Assembly (NCBI RefSeq): GCF_017916275.1
Contig: NZ_JAFMST010000008.1
Coordinates: 46,024 to 110,023, forward strand
Reading direction: 5' to 3'
Length of the DNA stretch: 64,000 bases
From: Rubellimicrobium arenae
GTDB lineage: Bacteria > Pseudomonadota > Alphaproteobacteria > Rhodobacterales > Rhodobacteraceae
Under the pieces are notes generated by a model, which saw only the letters and a list, made by a program, of their open reading frames with translations, was not told the origin of the DNA and ran no database searches. The translations under genes and the position numbers were made by a program. This document shows, in pieces, positions 63,442 to 64,000 of this stretch. Position 1 is the stretch's first letter. Every line of letters starts with the position of its first letter.

Positions 63442-64000
<559 letters not shown>

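Overview
The window is chromosomal, GC-rich DNA from an alphaproteobacterium, most likely a member of the Rhodobacteraceae/Roseobacter group (inference). The markers are MipZ (the alphaproteobacterial division-site ATPase), a complete aapJQMP amino-acid transporter, a mitochondrial-type ATP12 assembly factor, a LuxR/LuxI pair, and the gene orders ffh-rpsP-rimM-trmD-rplS-rpmE and rpmH-rnpA-yidD. I see no rRNA, prophage, insertion sequence, integrase or CRISPR array. Almost everything is core genome.

Region 1 (1-6.2 kb, + strand) is an SRP/translation operon: the 3' part of ffh, a broken and two intact GNAT acetyltransferases, a chorismate mutase, rpsP, rimM, an unknown basic protein, a small DUF1328 membrane protein, trmD, rplS and rpmE, closed by strong hairpins. 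Region 2 (6.2-14.5 kb) holds a DEAD-box helicase, mipZ, a bactofilin, tRNA-Arg(ACG), an orphan sensor kinase, the rpmH-rnpA-yidD-ttcA cluster and a degenerate-GGDEF/EAL protein. Region 3 (15-24 kb) has yidC-yihA-argB, a ferredoxin-like protein and a SixA-type phosphatase on the + strand, meeting aapJQMP on the - strand with overlapping stop codons. Region 4 (24.2-29 kb, - strand) has an ATP12 chaperone, an RluC-type pseudouridine synthase, crcB, rarA, and luxI downstream of luxR.

Region 5 (29.1-64 kb, all - strand) is the translation/transcription supercluster. In transcription order it runs tuf(second copy)-TerB-like gene-tRNA-Trp-two accessory genes-secE-nusG-rplKAJL-rpoBC-rpsLG-fusA-tuf-S10-spc-alpha-rplQ. 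Hairpins and candidate promoters divide it into sub-operons: after rpoC, after rplW, after rplP, after rpmD and before rpsM.

Points that deserve a second look are: a start-codon-less adk fragment with a secY tail, lying between a strong terminator and a good promoter in a 600-bp gap between rpmD and rplO; a terminator-like hairpin inside the rpsL leader, downstream of a good promoter; a long hairpin that hides the ribosome-binding site of the DUF1328 gene; rnpA with no usual start codon after rpmH (CTGA overlap or full nesting); a + strand terminator facing into the rpsM leader; two tuf copies that read as identical for the 556 bp visible; and an EAL protein with a ruined GGDEF motif. I found no convincing wholly new defence or biosynthetic system. 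The novelty here is regulatory and evolutionary.
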